Positions 23,303 to 64,000 of a DNA stretch of 64,000 nt are shown here, piece after piece. Origin of the DNA: Aulostomus chinensis (Eukaryota > Chordata > Actinopteri > Syngnathiformes > Aulostomidae). The position numbers and the translations under genes were made by a program. How positions within the stretch are numbered: the first letter of the stretch is position 1; every line of letters starts with the position of its first letter. The stretch spans positions 16,625,101-16,689,100 of the forward strand of contig JBBMOA010000004.1 of the NCBI GenBank assembly GCA_037954235.1. Reading direction: 5' to 3'. The notes beneath the pieces are model-generated. The model made no database searches and had not been told where the DNA came from. It saw only the letters and a list, made by a program, of their open reading frames with translations.

Positions 23303-24703
23303 TGTGGCAGCAATCCAATAGGATTCCACGCTGAGAGGAAGAGGAGGGTCTTGGAGAAGGAAGTAGTGAGGGTGATTGATGGACAGATAACTCCATGCCC
23401 AAAGTCGGTTTTCTTTTCAATCTGTCACCCCCCGTACTCTCCTCACCCTCCGTCTCGTTTGCCCCGTTCGACATGTGCGGCCCACACCCCCCCTGCCCCC
23501 CCCCGGAGGGCTGAAAAAGCAAAACCCCAGCGATGGAAGGAGAGGCATGGTGGAATAACCTAAGAGGAGGGAGGAAGGAGAGAGGGAGGAGAGAGGAACG
23601 GCGAGGTATGAGGCAGAAAAAGGGGGCTCGCTGTCTCTGCTTAGCCACTAAAATGCTCCTCCCATTTCCTGCTTGGGACAGGAAGTGGGTGTGGCCAAAT
23701 GAGGAAAATCAGAAAAGGAAGCCAGGTCAGGATGAGTTTGTCTCTCAGCTGCAGATAAGAGTTGACAAGCTTCCTGTTGGCCAGAGAGCGTCTTTGCCTG
23801 TAGCCCCCTACAGCCGTCGTGTTGCAGCTGCTGGTCCGTCCCTCAAATCCTTCCCCCCTTTGGCTGGGGGTGGTGTGTTACCATTATCCCACCCCCAGGC
23901 TGGCAGGGCTGTGCTCCAAGGTTCCTTAGCTTTGGAAGAGGAGGAGAAGTGAGATTTCAAACAGGGTTTTCCATGTCCCCATTTACTCAATACAGCGCTT
24001 CATCATCAGTGAGCCAAGAAGGAGGAGTTGACCTGTGACCTCAAGTGGGTGTGGTCAGCTTGAAATTCTTAACTGACACCCTCCCACAAGCTGGTCTGCT
24101 GTCCCCTTCCTGGCTTCATGGCGGCCAGACAAACAACAATAACACAACACTAACGTAAATAAATGAAAACAATAAACACACTAAACTGACTGCAGCAAAT
24201 CCATATATGGACTTCCTGCCTCTGTTGTTTCCTTTATCTCTTCTTTCCTTTGTTGTTTTTGCTCATCTCTGCTCTTCACACTTTGAAAACATGAAAAAAC
24301 TGTGAGGCACTTTAGAGACACACTCAGACACGTGTGGAGAACACACGCACACACAAATGTGTGTACAGAGATAAACCGTAGGTTGTAAGCACTCGCACGC
24401 ACGCACACACAAGCACACACTCAGATAATATAGAGTATAGTGTGGTATACTTTACTACAAACATTCAAACATACAAACCAAAAAATTCAGGTGTTCAAGG
24501 TTGCGTCACTGGCCGCCATTGTTCTGAGCAAATACGTCTGGCAGAGAGGCAGACAATGTTTGTGTGTGTGTGTTTGCTTGTGTGTGTGTGTGGGGCGGGG
24601 ACAAACAGAGCCAGCCGCGGCGCTGTTATCCAGCACTGACAAGCGTCAGTTGCTGATGATGTCAGAGGGCCCAGTCAGCCGATTGAACCCGTCCAGCAGA
24701 CGC

Positions 24704-63155
<38,452 letters not shown>

Positions 63156-64000
63156 CTGGAACACAGAAAACAAAATGGATTATACACACACACACACATA
63201 ACACACATATAGACAGGAACACAACGTGAAGGGGGATTTGAGAGGGATAGAACACTTCCCTCATAAGCACAAATGTTTTACAAAATAAGCTCCCTGATCA
63301 CCTTACGTGCATTCCCTCAACTTTTGCAGCAAAATTTTTCTTTTAACATTTGCTAGTTGAAATTCCGAGTCGAAATACACACATATTTCTCCACACAACT
63401 GTAAGATGATCATGGAACCTACTTTAAATGCACCCACTGGCAACAGATTTTGGGTACAATAAATCAAAATTGTCTTTGTTTTTGGCCAAATCACCCCCTG
63501 CAAACATGTAGACAGTGGCATCCAGTCAAAAGAAGAAAAATACTTCATCAGATCAACAATGATGAGATGATTTACTTAGGAAAAAAAACAAGTCTGTTGA
63601 TTGTTCACCACTGTAACAGTGAGATGTACAAACAGAACTGAGGACAAGAGGCCATGGTGGACTGGAAAGACAGAAGAGAAGAGAAGAGAAGAGAAGAAAG
63701 ATGAAGAAAAAGACGGGAGAGGAGAGAAGAGACAAGAAATGAAAAGACAAGAGAGAAAAGAAAAGTGAGGAGAAAAAGAAAAAAGAAAATTAAAGCGAAG
63801 TGACGAGAAAAGCGAAAGTAGGAGACGAAAACGAGAAGTTTATAGAATGTCGAGAAAAGTGAGAAAAACGGGAATGAAAGTTAAAGAAGAAAAGAGAAAA
63901 ATGGGGGGGAGTGAGGAGAAGAAAGTAACAAGACTGAAGAGAAGACAAGAAAAGTGAAAAGAAAAGAGGAGCGATGAGAAGAATGGTGAAAAGAGAAAAG
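63156..64000 (-). other. cacna1c: Start of the next cacna1c intron (toward domain I), with a long polypurine tract
   Basis: No exon recognised to the window edge. From about 63655 to 64000 the plus strand is almost entirely A and G (GAAAAGAGAAG-like), so the transcript is C/U-rich there. Confidence 0.7.
63655..64000 (+). repeat. Polypurine (GA/GAAAA) low-complexity tract, runs off the window
   Basis: About 345 bp with very few pyrimidines on the plus strand. Units such as GAGAA and GAAAAG recur without strict periodicity. Confidence 0.9.

Larger units (their letters stand above)
14051..24703. other. Long noncoding stretch between convergent genes; includes probable cacna1c 3' UTR
   Basis: More than 10 kb without a convincing exon on either strand. 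The part nearest 24703 directly follows the cacna1c stop codon, and mammalian CACNA1C has a multi-kilobase 3' UTR, so an unspliced UTR over several kilobases is likely. Minus-strand AATAAA candidates include plus-strand TTTATT at 15392-15397, but hexamers are frequent and the end cannot be chosen. Repeats include (GT)n near 17340, (TA)n at 20848-20903, (CA)n at 21993-22034, (GA)n at 23253-23301 and several poly-C and poly-A tracts. A CpG-richer spot lies at about 14080-14290. Confidence 0.5.

Noticed and set aside
23199..23648. A 149-codon minus-strand frame with poly-SL.
   Set aside because: It is produced by the (GA)n repeat and lies in the probable cacna1c 3' UTR. The composition is low-complexity.

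Overview
The window is genomic DNA from a ray-finned (teleost) fish. The evidence is large multi-exon vertebrate genes with GT-AG introns, dense (CA)n, (GA)n and (ATA)n microsatellites, a decayed Tc1/mariner transposon, a tRNA-derived SINE ending in GGATGGATGG, a Penelope-like GIY-YIG relic and several fold-back elements of the kind found in fish. I recognised no bacterial genes, CRISPR arrays or structural RNA genes. Exons were assembled by hand from splice sites, reading frame and remembered family sequence. No alignment was run.

Layout. (1) 1-9159, minus strand: a complete tspan33 gene of 8 coding exons and 285 codons, with its 3' UTR at about 2035-2933. Intron 7 holds a dead Tc1 transposon, itself interrupted by a SINE. 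(2) 9160-10675: an intergenic stretch between two divergent genes, the likely promoter region for both. (3) 10676-13912, plus strand: a 7-exon, 613-codon gene that joins a TINF2/TIN2-like N-terminal domain to nine C2H2 zinc fingers. (4) 13913-24703: more than 10 kb with no credible coding exon, lying tail-to-tail between the zinc-finger gene and the calcium channel. Part is probably the long 3' UTR of the channel. (5) 24704-63155, minus strand: the 3' part of cacna1c (CaV1.2, L-type calcium channel alpha-1 subunit). I placed 41 coding exons, from the end of the I-II linker through repeats II, III and IV, the EF-hand, the IQ motif and the full C-terminus. Domain I and the N-terminus lie beyond the right edge. 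The exon phases are consistent throughout: one copy of the IVS3 exon plus all the others leaves exactly 1744 codons including the stop.

Highlights. The IVS3 mutually exclusive exon pair (human exons 31/32) is intact, with both exons 84 nt long. The following cassette, equivalent to human exon 33, has expanded to 66 nt and carries a run of 15 serines. Only one version of the IIIS2 exon (human 21/22 pair) was found. One cacna1c intron carries a head-to-head palindromic Penelope-like insertion bounded by a perfect 13-bp target duplication. At least three copies of a fold-back repeat family sit in cacna1c introns, one with a second MITE nested in its loop. Dinucleotide repeats lie against splice sites of several exons in both large genes.

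The three genes have no obvious shared pathway. Tspan33 (a TspanC8 tetraspanin) is a membrane partner of ADAM10, CaV1.2 carries voltage-gated calcium current, and the TIN2-like zinc-finger protein is presumably nuclear.
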